Shown: positions 17,141-26,160, numbered from the stretch's first letter. The stretch: DNA of 64,000 nt from Bdellovibrio bacteriovorus str. Tiberius (GCF_000317895.1 NC_019567.1:372001-436000), one strand, 5' to 3'. The notes: generated by a model not told the origin, from the letters alone. Program-made: numbers and translations.

Positions 17141-17800
17141 TCAGGAACGGTAGATGGAAAAATGCGCGAAGTGCTGGGGATTCTGAATGGCCGTCAGCCA
17201 AGGGTGATCCTTGTGAATGCAGAATCTGGACAATTTTCCGCGGGCCACCACAGTGATGGACTGGCGTCTGGCAAGATCTTTCAGGTCGTTCAGGGTTTTC
17301 TCAACGGATCTTTGATTGCCGAAATCAAAGATGAAATAAATGTCCGCCGCCGGGGGAATAAAATCGGTGGTTGAAAGATCCTGTGATAGCGCATTCAGAT
17401 TCTTTCCCGTGTGATGGAAATAAACCCGTTGGGCCTCATGGACACGCAAAGACTCCAGCTCAAAGCCGGTGAAGCGGCAGCCGGGATAGTGGCGATGCAG
17501 GACAAAGGCCATCCGTGCATAAGCGCATCCCAGATCCACGATGTGTTGACCCGGTTGTGGCTGCAACAGATCCAGAATGTTGTGAATCTCGCAGTAAGGG
17601 GTTTGAAAAGCCTGTAGGGAAAGGTGTTCCCAGTTCTGATGTTCGCCCGCGTTTTTTGGCAGGGCGCGGATTTGATTTTCCACCTCAAGGCACTGAAAGC
17701 CCAGCCAGTCGTCCACCAATGCCGCATGGGCTTGGGCTTCGTGATAGGCATAGTCCGTCAGGGGCATCAGGGGGAAAGGGTTTTGCGGATCAAAGATCAT
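17141..17800 (-). CDS. SAM-dependent methyltransferase, class I
   Basis: 219 residues. Motif I is HIVDLGCAYARMAFVL near residues 89-104, followed by an acidic residue at the next strand end (FTGFELES). The IYFIFDFGNQRS stretch occupies the motif IV region. Substrate unknown. The ATG overlaps the stop of the upstream hydrolase gene by 4 nt (ATGA), so the two are translationally coupled, and the pair follows the AceE-like gene. Confidence 0.8.
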   Translation of the reverse strand: MIFDPQNPFPLMPLTDYAYHEAQAHAALVDDWLGFQCLEVENQIRALPKNAGEHQNWEHLSLQAFQTPYCEIHNILDLLQPQPGQHIVDLGCAYARMAFVLHRHYPGCRFTGFELESLRVHEAQRVYFHHTGKNLNALSQDLSTTDFIPPAADIYFIFDFGNQRSVEKTLNDLKDLARRQSITVVARGKLSRFCIHKDHPWLTAIQNPQHFAHFSIYRS

Positions 17801-18561
17801 GTCAAAGGGGTTGCGACACTGTTCAGGAATTTTTCCAGCGTGGGCGCGTATTCGGATTTGAAATCACGCAATCCAGTCAAATGACCCGCCTCGGGCAGGG
17901 AAAGCTTGGTCCAATCCAGATTCGTGTGCGGTTCAAACACGTGGTCGATGTGATCCGGCGGAATCAGCAGGTCCTTCCAGCCACGAATGGAAAGAATCTT
18001 AAAGCCCTGCGGGAAGGTCTTTAGATCCTTGTCCAAATCCTTGTGCAGGAACGGACTCCAGGCAAGACTCAGCACCGGGGTCAAAGCCAGACGCAGTGGC
18101 AAAGGGCGGATCTTGTATTCGTGCGTGTAAAGGTTGTAAGCCGACGGAATGAACTTTCCGGAAGGTCCGCTGTCACACACCAATGCCACGGTGTCGCTGC
18201 AATTGCGACGGGCCATGGCTTCAATTGCCGAAGCCGTGGGATTTGAAAACGAGAAGATGATTTTTCTGCCGGGCACCTGATTCAACAGGGTTTCGATCTG
18301 ATCAGCATAGATATGTTTAAGCCCGAATCCGCCTTTGGAGCTGATTGGCAGTTTGAGTGATGTCAGATCTTTGTGGGTGCCGGTAAGATTGAAAGCGAAG
18401 GCATCAAAACCCATTTCATTGACGAGCTTGATGTGACGAAGCAGCTGTTTTTTGCTGCCTTCGAAGAAGTGAACGAAAAAGACGACTTCTTCAAAACGTT
18501 TGCTGCGGGAATAAAAGAACTCCCCATCGAAGGGGAGTTCTTGTTTTTGCGTTTTGCGCAT
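17797..18561 (-). CDS. Alpha/beta-hydrolase-fold protein with atypical nucleophile elbow
   Basis: 254 residues from the ATG at 18561, which shares one base with the upstream stop (TAATG). The fold is suggested by VVFFVHFFEGSKKQL (oxyanion region), IIFSFSNPTASAI (nucleophile elbow), WKDLLIPPDHID (acid) and PEAGHL (catalytic His). The elbow reads S-F-S-N-P rather than G-x-S-x-G, so activity is uncertain. Coupled at both ends: 1 nt with the AceE-like gene and 4 nt with the methyltransferase. Confidence 0.78.
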   Translation of the reverse strand: MRKTQKQELPFDGEFFYSRSKRFEEVVFFVHFFEGSKKQLLRHIKLVNEMGFDAFAFNLTGTHKDLTSLKLPISSKGGFGLKHIYADQIETLLNQVPGRKIIFSFSNPTASAIEAMARRNCSDTVALVCDSGPSGKFIPSAYNLYTHEYKIRPLPLRLALTPVLSLAWSPFLHKDLDKDLKTFPQGFKILSIRGWKDLLIPPDHIDHVFEPHTNLDWTKLSLPEAGHLTGLRDFKSEYAPTLEKFLNSVATPLT

Positions 18562-21377
18562 TAGTGTTTCTGGCTGTGAGTTGCGGATGGCCACAAATCA
18601 GTCCAGTGAGCGGCTTTGTGGGAAGCCTGGTTTGCTTCGCCCAATGCCTGTTCAGAAACCATGACTTTTTCAAGAGCGGTTTCAGAAAGAACCTTGCCGC
18701 AAGCCTCAACGATCGAAGCGTCGTCAAGGTGGTGATACTTGAAGATCTCAGAAGGGCGACCGCACTTGGAGTGTTTGCGAACCGCAAGGCATTCCTGACG
18801 AACACCAATGATAGAACCCAAGTTATCCAACAGACCTGCTTCACCATCGTGAACGCTGACAACAGGAACACGGCGACCCGCAACAGTGATCAGATCACCA
18901 GTAGAGATCTCTTCTGCTTTTTTCAGGTAAAGATCCGCATTGATGCCCAGTTCGTTGCGCAGATAATGGTAATCGTTTTCGTGCGCCTGGATACCAGTCA
19001 ACAAATCAGATGAAGTCACCACGATCACGTTGGCATAGATACCACGAGCCAGAAGAGCTTCGGAAGCTTTCATGGCTTCAGCCACCAAGGCACCCATTGC
19101 GAAGATGTTGATCACGTTGTCGCCCGGCTCATATCCTGCGTAACCACGGTAATCAATCAGGAAGTACGCACCTTTCAGAACGTCTTCACGAACAACGGCG
19201 AACATTTCTGCTTCGCTCATCGCTGCCACTTCTTCTTCGTTCACTGCGCCCGCCACCGGGAATTCCGCGCGGGACAGTTTGCCTTCCAGACCCACTTTGA
19301 AGCGGGCTTGTTTGGAAAGATACTTCGTGAAGTCCTTTTGTTCTGCGCCACGAGTCACCAGACGAAGCAATACGCCGGAGCGGCCTGCGTTGTCGTTCAA
19401 TACGTGTCTGCGGATCGCATCCACCATGATCCAGTCAAGCTCTTGGCAGAAGTATGGTTCCCAAGTGATTTGATTTGGAATCTGAACGTCAGATTTCCAA
19501 CCGTGCTGAGCACCTTCCGGAGAAAGTGTCACACCTGATGGCGTGCCCACGCAGATGAAAGAGGACTTCCAGTAAAGGTTGTAGAAGTACTGATCCAGTG
19601 CACGTTTCAGGAAGAAGTCATAAACGGTCATCAATGGGATGATTGGCACGCCCACGATATCACGCATTTTTCCGAATGCGCCCACGCAGGACATAACGTT
19701 GCCTTCTGCGATTTCAAAGCGCAGGAAACGATCCGTAACGTCTTCACCAGGAACCAGATCCGGAAGTTTGCCGTCTTTTACGCCCAGCTCAGCCTCGATG
19801 TCCTGAACTTCCTGAGCACCGAAGATCTTGCCATCCATCGCTGGATTCAAGTTCGTCGAAGTACCCACGTCCGGAGCCATGGAGATGAACAATTCACCCG
19901 GCAGCTTGAACGGTTTTTCATTGTCAGTCAGGGCTTTCTGGCCCGCTTTCAATTCAGATTCATTCAAAGATGTATTGGAGATACGAGTCAGTTTTGCAGT
20001 CAACTGGCCCAGCATCCACTGCGTGTGCGGGTAGCTTGTCATCTTCGTGTTGATTTCCAAAGAAGATGGCATGTCGCCGAACTCAGCAAGTTTAGTCAGG
20101 AAGTAATCCTGATTTTTTGCTTTCAGAGCATTTTGAGCTTTGATGTCAGCATAGATTTTCTCGCCGCGAGCGGAAAGGAATTTGCCTTCAACGGATTTGT
20201 CATCAAAGCGAGCATAAAGTGTATTGCCAGTGATGCCTTGTTTTGCGCGCAGTTCTTCAACTTCATCTTCGTGTGGAAGAGAAGAGTGGTTACCCTGCTG
20301 AGCCGCCGCTTTCAAGCCCCAGCCCTTAAGGGTGTGAGCGATGATGATGGTTGGCTTGCGCTTGGATTCTTTGGATTTCATCATGGCTTTCGCCAGGGAC
20401 ATCATATCGTGTCCACCGAAATCACGAAGAGCTTCGTAAACGTCCTGGTCCGCAGTCGCAGTCAGGAATTTTTTAAGAGACGGATAGTCCTTGGCCAAAG
20501 TGTCTTTAAGCAGCTTCAGGTCATGAACCAAAAGCAACGCCTGAAGGTCGTAATCAGTCAGTTCTTTTTCAAGGAAGTTTTTGAAGGCTTCGCCTTCTTT
20601 TTTCGCGAACAAAGCTTCACGCTTGCCGCCGTGACGAACCTGGATCACTTCCCAGCCGTTGGCAGCCATTGTTCTTTCAACACGGTCTGCATCCGTACCA
20701 CCCAAAATCGCATTGTTCACCAGACGGTGACCATCCAGGGATTGACGGTTGTAATCTAGAATCCAAGTCAGGTTGCCGATTTCACGTTCAGAGAAGTCAG
20801 GCACCGCTTCGTACATGGAACCTTCACGGAATTCAGAGTCACCGCAAACAGCCCAGAAGTGAGCGTCTTTAGGTACATCGTAACCGTGCTCAGAAGCATA
20901 ACGGTAAGCCAAAGCCATGTAACCCGCTTCAACAGGTGGAATACCCACAGAGCCAGACGGGAAGAAGTTGTGTTGATCCGGATCGTACGCAGAGTGGTAG
21001 GACTGGAACACATATTCGTCACCGTTAGTGAACTTACGAAGACCGTGCATAGCCTGGTTGGCTTCATCCAAAGAAAGTTTGGAAAGATCGGACTTCAGCA
21101 AATTGTCCAAAAGATAGTTGTAAGCATGGTCTGTTGGGGATGCATGCGGTTTGTTCGCGATGTGATCGAAACCGGATTTTACCAACAGGTGCAAAGCACC
21201 CATGATGTGAAGGGAGCTTGCGCAGCCGGCCGGGTGACCACCAATTTTTGGGTCGCCTTTTTCTTTGTCGGTGCGGTGATTGGCTTGCCAGATCATCTGG
21301 GTAGCCAGGTAATGGGCACGTCTAGCGATAGAGTCCAGAACCTCAGGTTTTGCGTTTTTGAGATTAGTGTTATCCAC
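18561..21377 (-). CDS. AceE-like pyruvate dehydrogenase E1 / transketolase-family thiamine-diphosphate enzyme
   Basis: 938 residues, near the size of homodimeric AceE (about 890). The N-terminal domain has GGHPAGCASSLHIMGAL and the cofactor site CGDSEFREGSMYEA ending in DYNRQSLDG; the usual GDG is GDS here. Next come GGHDMMSLAKAM and IIIAHTLKGWGL, both as in AceE. The pyrimidine and C-terminal transketolase domains follow (EGAQHGWKSD, VVTSSDLLTGIQ). No E2 or E3 genes are adjacent, so its exact reaction (pyruvate dehydrogenase or another 2-oxoacid or ketose reaction) is open. Starts at a GTG after AGGAG; leads a three-gene coupled operon. Confidence 0.85.
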   Translation of the reverse strand: MDNTNLKNAKPEVLDSIARRAHYLATQMIWQANHRTDKEKGDPKIGGHPAGCASSLHIMGALHLLVKSGFDHIANKPHASPTDHAYNYLLDNLLKSDLSKLSLDEANQAMHGLRKFTNGDEYVFQSYHSAYDPDQHNFFPSGSVGIPPVEAGYMALAYRYASEHGYDVPKDAHFWAVCGDSEFREGSMYEAVPDFSEREIGNLTWILDYNRQSLDGHRLVNNAILGGTDADRVERTMAANGWEVIQVRHGGKREALFAKKEGEAFKNFLEKELTDYDLQALLLVHDLKLLKDTLAKDYPSLKKFLTATADQDVYEALRDFGGHDMMSLAKAMMKSKESKRKPTIIIAHTLKGWGLKAAAQQGNHSSLPHEDEVEELRAKQGITGNTLYARFDDKSVEGKFLSARGEKIYADIKAQNALKAKNQDYFLTKLAEFGDMPSSLEINTKMTSYPHTQWMLGQLTAKLTRISNTSLNESELKAGQKALTDNEKPFKLPGELFISMAPDVGTSTNLNPAMDGKIFGAQEVQDIEAELGVKDGKLPDLVPGEDVTDRFLRFEIAEGNVMSCVGAFGKMRDIVGVPIIPLMTVYDFFLKRALDQYFYNLYWKSSFICVGTPSGVTLSPEGAQHGWKSDVQIPNQITWEPYFCQELDWIMVDAIRRHVLNDNAGRSGVLLRLVTRGAEQKDFTKYLSKQARFKVGLEGKLSRAEFPVAGAVNEEEVAAMSEAEMFAVVREDVLKGAYFLIDYRGYAGYEPGDNVINIFAMGALVAEAMKASEALLARGIYANVIVVTSSDLLTGIQAHENDYHYLRNELGINADLYLKKAEEISTGDLITVAGRRVPVVSVHDGEAGLLDNLGSIIGVRQECLAVRKHSKCGRPSEIFKYHHLDDASIVEACGKVLSETALEKVMVSEQALGEANQASHKAAHWTDLWPSATHSQKH

Positions 21378-21492
21378 GTGGTTCTCCTAAGTTTTTTCAG
21401 TCTTTTACAGCGACTGCAAACTAGCACTCTACAGAGGAGGAGTCCATGCCTTTAAGCCCCGCAGCAAGAGTTCTGGCTCTATTTAGGACGAA

Positions 21493-21515
21493 GGGGCTGC
21501 GCTATTCGCGGCCCC
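21493..21515. repeat. Intergenic hairpin
   Basis: GGGGCTGCG and CGCGGCCCC form a stem with one mismatched pair around CTATT. It lies between the small gene's terminator and the AceE-like gene's promoter region and may back up termination. Confidence 0.4.
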
Positions 21516-21530
21516 GAATGAAAAATTGTA

Positions 21531-21575
21531 AAAAAGCGAGCATTTTCGGCCCCCTAAATGGGCCTGTTTTCGCTT
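21531..21575 (-). terminator. Bipartite terminator of the 56-residue gene
   Basis: On the minus strand an outer stem AAGCGA/TCGCTT encloses an inner stem GGCCC/GGGCC, followed by TTTTTT. It starts about 10 nt past the stop of the small gene, which supports that gene being real. Confidence 0.7.
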
Positions 21576-21584
21576 GTTTTTCAC

Positions 21585-21755
21585 TTAGGGAGCCTGTTCT
21601 TCGTGGCTTTCCTCGATTGTGCCTTCCGGAGTGTGCTGTACGCGGCCTACTTCAGGCTTTGACGGTTTTTGATGTCGCCCGGTTTCATGAAGCGGGGGAC
21701 TGCGTTTTTGTGTGGGTTTTGTTGCAGAGACGGGCTTGGTTGGATGGTGTTTCAC
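21585..21755 (-). CDS. Small basic, proline-rich protein (56 residues), hypothetical
   Basis: The GTG start at 21755 is preceded by a perfect AGGAGG with a 5-nt spacer, and the 57-codon frame ends in TAA shortly before a strong terminator. The product starts MKHHPTKPV and ends EESHEEQAP; it is hydrophilic, Lys/His/Pro-rich in the first half and acidic at the end, with no membrane or signal segment, so probably disordered and cytoplasmic. A 9-codon minicistron (ATG at 21782, reading MAFLFRRLS) spans the ribosome site, and its TGA overlaps this GTG. Unrecognised family. Confidence 0.6.
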   Translation of the reverse strand: MKHHPTKPVSATKPTQKRSPPLHETGRHQKPSKPEVGRVQHTPEGTIEESHEEQAP

Positions 21756-21836
21756 GAGAGCCTCCTGAATAAGAAGGCCATGGATGCAAGTTTCGCGCAG
21801 AATGTGTTCGCATTAAATTGCTATACAGTGTTCAGG

Positions 21837-21855
21837 GCAGGGCAGAGTGCCCTGC
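21837..21855 (-). terminator. Hairpin after the MFS gene
   Basis: GCAGGGCA (21837-21844) pairs exactly with TGCCCTGC (21848-21855) across a 3-nt loop, 27 nt past the exporter stop. It lacks a T run, so it may stabilise mRNA rather than terminate. Confidence 0.4.
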
Positions 21856-21881
21856 AATGGGGGCAATGTGCCCGCAGACGA

Positions 21882-23075
21882 TCAGGCGGCTTTTTTCACC
21901 AACAAACGGTGCAGCGCCAAAGCCAGCACACCACAGAAACCAATCATCGCACACATCGGCAAAGTTGTGCCGTCATGCAAACGGCTGACCGCCGCAGAAG
22001 ATAGCGCGGCAATACCGTACTGCAAAGTGCCCAAAAGGGCCGAAGCACTGCCGGCGGCTTTTCTTTGTGTGGCCATTGCGCCCGCGGTGGCATTCGGGAA
22101 GGTCATGCCCAGGGCCGCGATGAACAAGAACAATGGAATCGCCAGTCCCCAGAAACCCCAGTTAAAGATGCCGGCCATGGCCAGAACCACACCGAGCACC
22201 CCAAGAACGACAAAGATTTTTTCCAGAATCACGTCATAGCTCAGGCGTTTCAGCAGGCGGGCGTTGATTTGTGAACAGGCAATCAGGCCGATGGCGTTGG
22301 AGCCAAACACCCAGCCGAAACTTTTCGCGGGAATTTCAAACAGATTGATGAATACGAAGGATGAACCAGTGATGTAGGCAAACAGTCCCGCCTGAGCTGC
22401 GCCTCCCGCCAGGGCATAACCCATGAAGTGGCGGTCTTTGATAATTTGCAGATAGTTTTTCAGAGAGTCTTTGATATGCACCCGTTGATCCGGCTGATGT
22501 GTCTCAGGAAGGAAGATGGCCAGCATCACGATGCAGGAAGTGCTGATAATCACCATCAAAGCAAAGATGGCGCGCCAGCCGAAGAATTCGGAAATATAAC
22601 CGCCAAAGAACGGAGCCAGGATCGGAGCAACCCCCATCACCAGCATCAAAAGCGAAAACACACGAGCGGTTTCCTGATGCGTGAACAGATCACGCACAAT
22701 CGCACGTGAAATCACCACGCCCGCACAGGAACCCAAAGCCTGCAGGAAGCGGAACAGAATCAGCATTTCCACATTTTTGGTGAATGCACACACCAAAGAC
22801 GCCAACGCGTAAATTCCCAAACCCACATACAAAGGTTTCTTGCGACCGAAACGATCGGTGATCGGGCCATAAAAAATCTGACCTGTGGCAAGTCCGATAA
22901 AGAAAGACGCCAGTGACATCTGCACCGATGACAAAGGCACATTCAAATTTTCAGCAATCGCCGGAAACGCCGGCAGATACATGTCGATGGAAAGTGGACC
23001 GAAAGCAGTCAGGCTGGCCAGCAGAAGAATCAATAATGCGAAGGGAGTGTTGGGCTTTGCGGAAGTGGATTGCAT
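21882..23075 (-). CDS. MFS drug exporter, Bcr/CflA family
   Basis: 397 residues with about 12 hydrophobic helices. The N-terminus SLTAFGPLSIDMYLPAFP is the family signature. FYGPITDRFGRKKPLY is the cytoplasmic loop 2-3 MFS motif, and LQALGSCAGVVISRAIVRD is the motif C region that sets antiporters apart. Known members export bicyclomycin, chloramphenicol or small peptides by proton antiport in the inner membrane. Substrate here unknown; no linked regulator. Confidence 0.93.
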   Translation of the reverse strand: MQSTSAKPNTPFALLILLLASLTAFGPLSIDMYLPAFPAIAENLNVPLSSVQMSLASFFIGLATGQIFYGPITDRFGRKKPLYVGLGIYALASLVCAFTKNVEMLILFRFLQALGSCAGVVISRAIVRDLFTHQETARVFSLLMLVMGVAPILAPFFGGYISEFFGWRAIFALMVIISTSCIVMLAIFLPETHQPDQRVHIKDSLKNYLQIIKDRHFMGYALAGGAAQAGLFAYITGSSFVFINLFEIPAKSFGWVFGSNAIGLIACSQINARLLKRLSYDVILEKIFVVLGVLGVVLAMAGIFNWGFWGLAIPLFLFIAALGMTFPNATAGAMATQRKAAGSASALLGTLQYGIAALSSAAVSRLHDGTTLPMCAMIGFCGVLALALHRLLVKKAA

Positions 23076-23159
23076 AGGCCCGTCATAACAGGAAGCGAAG
23101 TGATTTGCACGAGGGAAGTCGGCAGAGGCCTTTTATTGAAAAAGCCTCACGAAAAGAGC

Positions 23160-24110
23160 TTAGGTTTCCAGAACAAAGTCCCAGCGGATTTTCACAGTGC
23201 CGTCGCCTTCCACGATGCCTTTTGGCGGATTCGGGAATGGAGCCGCCGCGCGGAAAGCCTCAATGGCAGCGTCATCCAGATCCTGCACGCCAGAGTCACT
23301 CAGAACTTGAACACGCACCAGAGTTCCTTTGTCATTCAGAACGATCATCAGTTTTGTGATGCGATCCTGATTGGCAGCGGCTGGAGCTCGTCCTTCTTTG
23401 AACATTTTGCTCAGTTTGTCACGCACACGGCCTTCCCAATGCTGGGACAACTGTTTGCGAATACGGTTGTAGTAAGAGTAGTACTTGAACTCACGAGTGT
23501 TCAGCAAAGTCTCAAGACCCACTTCAACGTCTTTAATATAATCATTGGATTGGCTGGCTTCAGCGCCTGTTCCGGTGTTTTGTTCACCGGTACCACGACC
23601 TTCACCCAGTCCAGTTTTTTGGTCAGCAACCTTCTGTCTTTCGATGGTCTCATTGGCATCAAAACCTTTGAAAAGATCCTTGGCGATTTGTTTTTGGGAC
23701 TCTTCAGACTTGGCCACATTTTTGTGGCGGCCATCGCCTTTTGGGCCCGATTTTACAGCCTGGTCTTTTTTAGTGTTCTGGAATTGACCACGTTCAGCGG
23801 CGATAGTTTGCTTGTTAACCTTCTGATTTTTGGCGGAAAGGAAGCGCGTGTCGACCTCTTCCTCATTCGCAGAGGTCTCACTTTGCTCTACAATCTGATT
23901 GGCAGGCACCTGCATAGCCTTTTTTTGCAGGGCTTGTTCAGCTTGGGCAAATTGTTGCAATTGTTCCGGCGTCAGAAAATCAATACTGACAGTCTCTTTC
24001 AGGGGGGCTTCTTCTTTTAGCAAACTCGTGATGTAAAAGCCTCCTACGACCACAAAGTGCAGAAGCAGGGACAGCACAATATATTTTCTGAAAGTCGGTG
24101 ACTTCTTCAT
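23160..24110 (-). CDS. TonB-family protein with C-terminal energy-transducing domain
   Basis: 316 residues. One N-terminal membrane helix (IVLSLLLHFVVVGGFYI, about 10-27), then a long charged, Gln/Lys-rich periplasmic stretch with a Gly/Thr-rich patch (GEGRGTGEQNTGTG), then a TonB/TolA-like domain: YYNRIRKQLSQHWEGRV, MIVLNDKGTLVRVQVLSDSG, DDAAIEAFRAAAPFPNPP, ending VKIRWDFVL. Bridges inner and outer membrane. No ExbB/ExbD are adjacent; the motor genes near 47 kb could serve it, but that is guesswork. The ATG follows GTGAGG. Confidence 0.85.
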   Translation of the reverse strand: MKKSPTFRKYIVLSLLLHFVVVGGFYITSLLKEEAPLKETVSIDFLTPEQLQQFAQAEQALQKKAMQVPANQIVEQSETSANEEEVDTRFLSAKNQKVNKQTIAAERGQFQNTKKDQAVKSGPKGDGRHKNVAKSEESQKQIAKDLFKGFDANETIERQKVADQKTGLGEGRGTGEQNTGTGAEASQSNDYIKDVEVGLETLLNTREFKYYSYYNRIRKQLSQHWEGRVRDKLSKMFKEGRAPAAANQDRITKLMIVLNDKGTLVRVQVLSDSGVQDLDDAAIEAFRAAAPFPNPPKGIVEGDGTVKIRWDFVLET

Positions 24111-24244
24111 AAGACCTCACCCCTTTCTATCGGTATTATGACACTTGAAATTGAGAAGATGGTGAGCCGGACTCAAAGATTGCGACCCAAGTCTAGGGCC
24201 AGACTTTGACTCTTCTGTCGGTAGTGGGTGAAAATGATACAACT

Positions 24245-24970
24245 ATGAAATTTGACTCGTGGTATCTGACAGATAAAGGTCTTCGTCGTGATTCGAACCA
24301 GGATTCCTGCCTGATTAATCGGGAACTGGGTTTGTTTATCGTGGCGGATGGAATGGGTGGCCATATGGGCGGGGAAGTCGCTTCCAGCATGGCTGTGGAG
24401 ACGGTTGAAGAAATCATGCTTCAGCCCGAAGCTGCAAAAAAATCGCCGCGCGAAATGATTTTGCACGCTTACGAAGAGTCTTCAAAACGCATCTTTGACA
24501 AGGCCGCCAACGAGCGTCCCGAGCTTGCCGGCATGGGCACCACGATGGTGATGGCTTACATCCGCGGCAAACACCTTTATGTCGGAAATGTCGGTGATTC
24601 CCGCTGTTATTTGTTCAAGCGTCCGAACCTGTGGCAGATCACGGAAGATCATTCCCTGATCAATGAACAGCTGCGTGCCGGAGTGATGAGCGAAGAGCAG
24701 GTGCGCCAGTTCGTGGGGCGAAATGTCATCACCCGCAGCGTGGGTTATGAGCGCGAAGTTTATCCTGATATCATTGAGCGCGAGATCTTCCCTGGGGAAA
24801 TTTTCCTCATGTGCTCCGATGGTCTGTCGGGCCTGGTGGAAGATGGAAGAATTTCTGAGATTTTAAATCAAAATACACCTGACAAAGCCGTTAAAGCCTG
24901 TGTAGAACAAGCCCTGGCAAATGGTGGAGATGACAACGTCACAGTGATGCTGGTGCATTTCCACGAATAA
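24245..24970 (+). CDS. PP2C-family (PPM) serine/threonine phosphatase
   Basis: 241 residues from the ATG at 24245, where family similarity begins; upstream TTG and GTG codons in frame are possible starts. All metal-site motifs are present: RRDSNQDS, VADGMGGHMGGE, GMGTTMVMA, GNVGDSRCYLF, MCSDGLSGLV and GGDDNVTVML. Known to reverse Ser/Thr kinase signalling (Stp/PrpC type). Soluble, no membrane segment. Divergent from the TonB-like gene and 53 nt before an M23 peptidase on the same strand; no kinase gene in view. Confidence 0.93.
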   Translation: MKFDSWYLTDKGLRRDSNQDSCLINRELGLFIVADGMGGHMGGEVASSMAVETVEEIMLQPEAAKKSPREMILHAYEESSKRIFDKAANERPELAGMGTTMVMAYIRGKHLYVGNVGDSRCYLFKRPNLWQITEDHSLINEQLRAGVMSEEQVRQFVGRNVITRSVGYEREVYPDIIEREIFPGEIFLMCSDGLSGLVEDGRISEILNQNTPDKAVKACVEQALANGGDDNVTVMLVHFHE

Positions 24971-25023
24971 TTGTGAATAGTTACTGATAGTTTTAGCGAA
25001 GATATCTAAGTAGGGGTCAAGGT

Positions 25024-26028
25024 TTGGATAAAAAGAAGGTCACGCTGTTTATTGTGAGCAATCAGACGGGGAAAACCCGTAAGCTTGTGCTCTCGGCTGC
25101 CTGGCTTAAAGCCATCTCTTTTATTTCCGCGATCGTTATCATCATTTTCGCCGCTGGTCTGGTGGATTATTTCGGTTTGCTTCTGCAGGCCATGGAAAAC
25201 AAACGTCTTAAAGCTGAAAATGCTCAGCTGATCAAACAGTTCCAGGTGGTTGAAAGCAAAGTCAGCGCTTTGGAAAACTCTTTGGAGCGTGTGAAGACCT
25301 TCACCACCAAGCTGAAATTGATCACCAACGTCGATGCCGACGACCGTATCACCAAGCTGACCATGGGTCCAAAGCCTGCTGCCGGTCAGCCAGTGGAAGA
25401 ATACGAACCGATGGAACAGCGTGAAAGCGCCGACGTTCTGGAAGAACAGGATCAGGTCTTTGCCAACAAAAAGCCTTTGAACGATCAGGCCGGTGAACTT
25501 GCCAACGAAAATGCGGATAAGGACTATGCGTCTTTGGTGGTCCGTATCGACAAGGCCGTCAAAGAAACCCAGTTGAAAGAACAAAGTGTCATCGATCTTT
25601 GGGAAAGTCTTTCCGAACGCCAGAGCTTGTTGAATTCCACACCGAACATGAAGCCGGCCAAGGGCTGGATCACATCGCGCTTCGGTTATCGTGTGTCCCC
25701 GTTCACGGGCAAGACCGCTTTGCATGCGGGTCTGGACATCGCGGCAGCTCCGGGGTCCCCTGTATATGCTCCGGCTGACGGCGTGATCGTCTTTGCCAGT
25801 TACGATGAATCTTACGGTAAGCTGATCACCATCGATTATGGTTATGGTGTGACCACTCGTTTCGGTCACTTGTCACAAATCTATGTTCAAGTGGGCCAGC
25901 GTGTGAACAAGTGGGACGTTGTCGGCGCAGTGGGTAATACCGGCCGTTCAACAGGCCCGCACTTGCATTACGAAGTGCGTATCAACGGCACGGCAGTCGA
26001 CCCAATCAACTACATCCTAGACGAATAA
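25024..26028 (+). CDS. M23-family (LytM) peptidoglycan endopeptidase, membrane-anchored
   Basis: 334 residues. Starts at TTG after AGGGG. One membrane helix (about 28-53), then a coiled coil (AMENKRLKAENAQLIKQF onward), then the M23 domain with zinc ligands in HAGLDIAA and HLHYEVR; GWITSRFGYRVSPFTG is the family's opening strand. His and Asp ligands are intact, so it may be active rather than an EnvC-like activator. Acts on periplasmic cell wall, cutting cross-link peptides. Confidence 0.92.
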   Translation: MDKKKVTLFIVSNQTGKTRKLVLSAAWLKAISFISAIVIIIFAAGLVDYFGLLLQAMENKRLKAENAQLIKQFQVVESKVSALENSLERVKTFTTKLKLITNVDADDRITKLTMGPKPAAGQPVEEYEPMEQRESADVLEEQDQVFANKKPLNDQAGELANENADKDYASLVVRIDKAVKETQLKEQSVIDLWESLSERQSLLNSTPNMKPAKGWITSRFGYRVSPFTGKTALHAGLDIAAAPGSPVYAPADGVIVFASYDESYGKLITIDYGYGVTTRFGHLSQIYVQVGQRVNKWDVVGAVGNTGRSTGPHLHYEVRINGTAVDPINYILDE

Positions 26029-26160
26029 GTCGGAACCGTTGAAAAAGACCCATCTGACTGCGTTGTCAGCGGGCTTTCTCGCTTCGACGTGCTTGGAGCA
26101 CGCCTGCGCTGCGAGGGCCCACTTCCGCCTTGCATCTGGACCTTTTTGAACGGTTCCTCG
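26029..26160. repeat. Structured inverted-repeat element, about 130 nt
   Basis: Imperfect outer arms (GGAACCGTTGAAAAAG near 26032 and CTTTTTGAACGGTTCC near 26140) enclose nested hairpins, including CGTGCT-TGG-AGCACG (26086-26100) and CTCGC pairing with GCGAG. ACTGCGTT follows the left arm, as in the repeat at 5.9 kb. Lies between two plus-strand genes. Looks like an extragenic palindromic repeat or a structured RNA, not a coding frame. Confidence 0.65.

Noticed and set aside
21446-21772. 108-codon plus-strand frame upstream of the MFS gene.
   Set aside because: It runs across the terminator and the whole 56-residue gene on the other strand, which has far better signals.
24285-24315. GATTCGAACCAGGATTC, like a tRNA T-arm read in reverse.
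   Set aside because: It encodes the conserved RRDSNQDS motif of PP2C and no acceptor stem or anticodon arm surrounds it.
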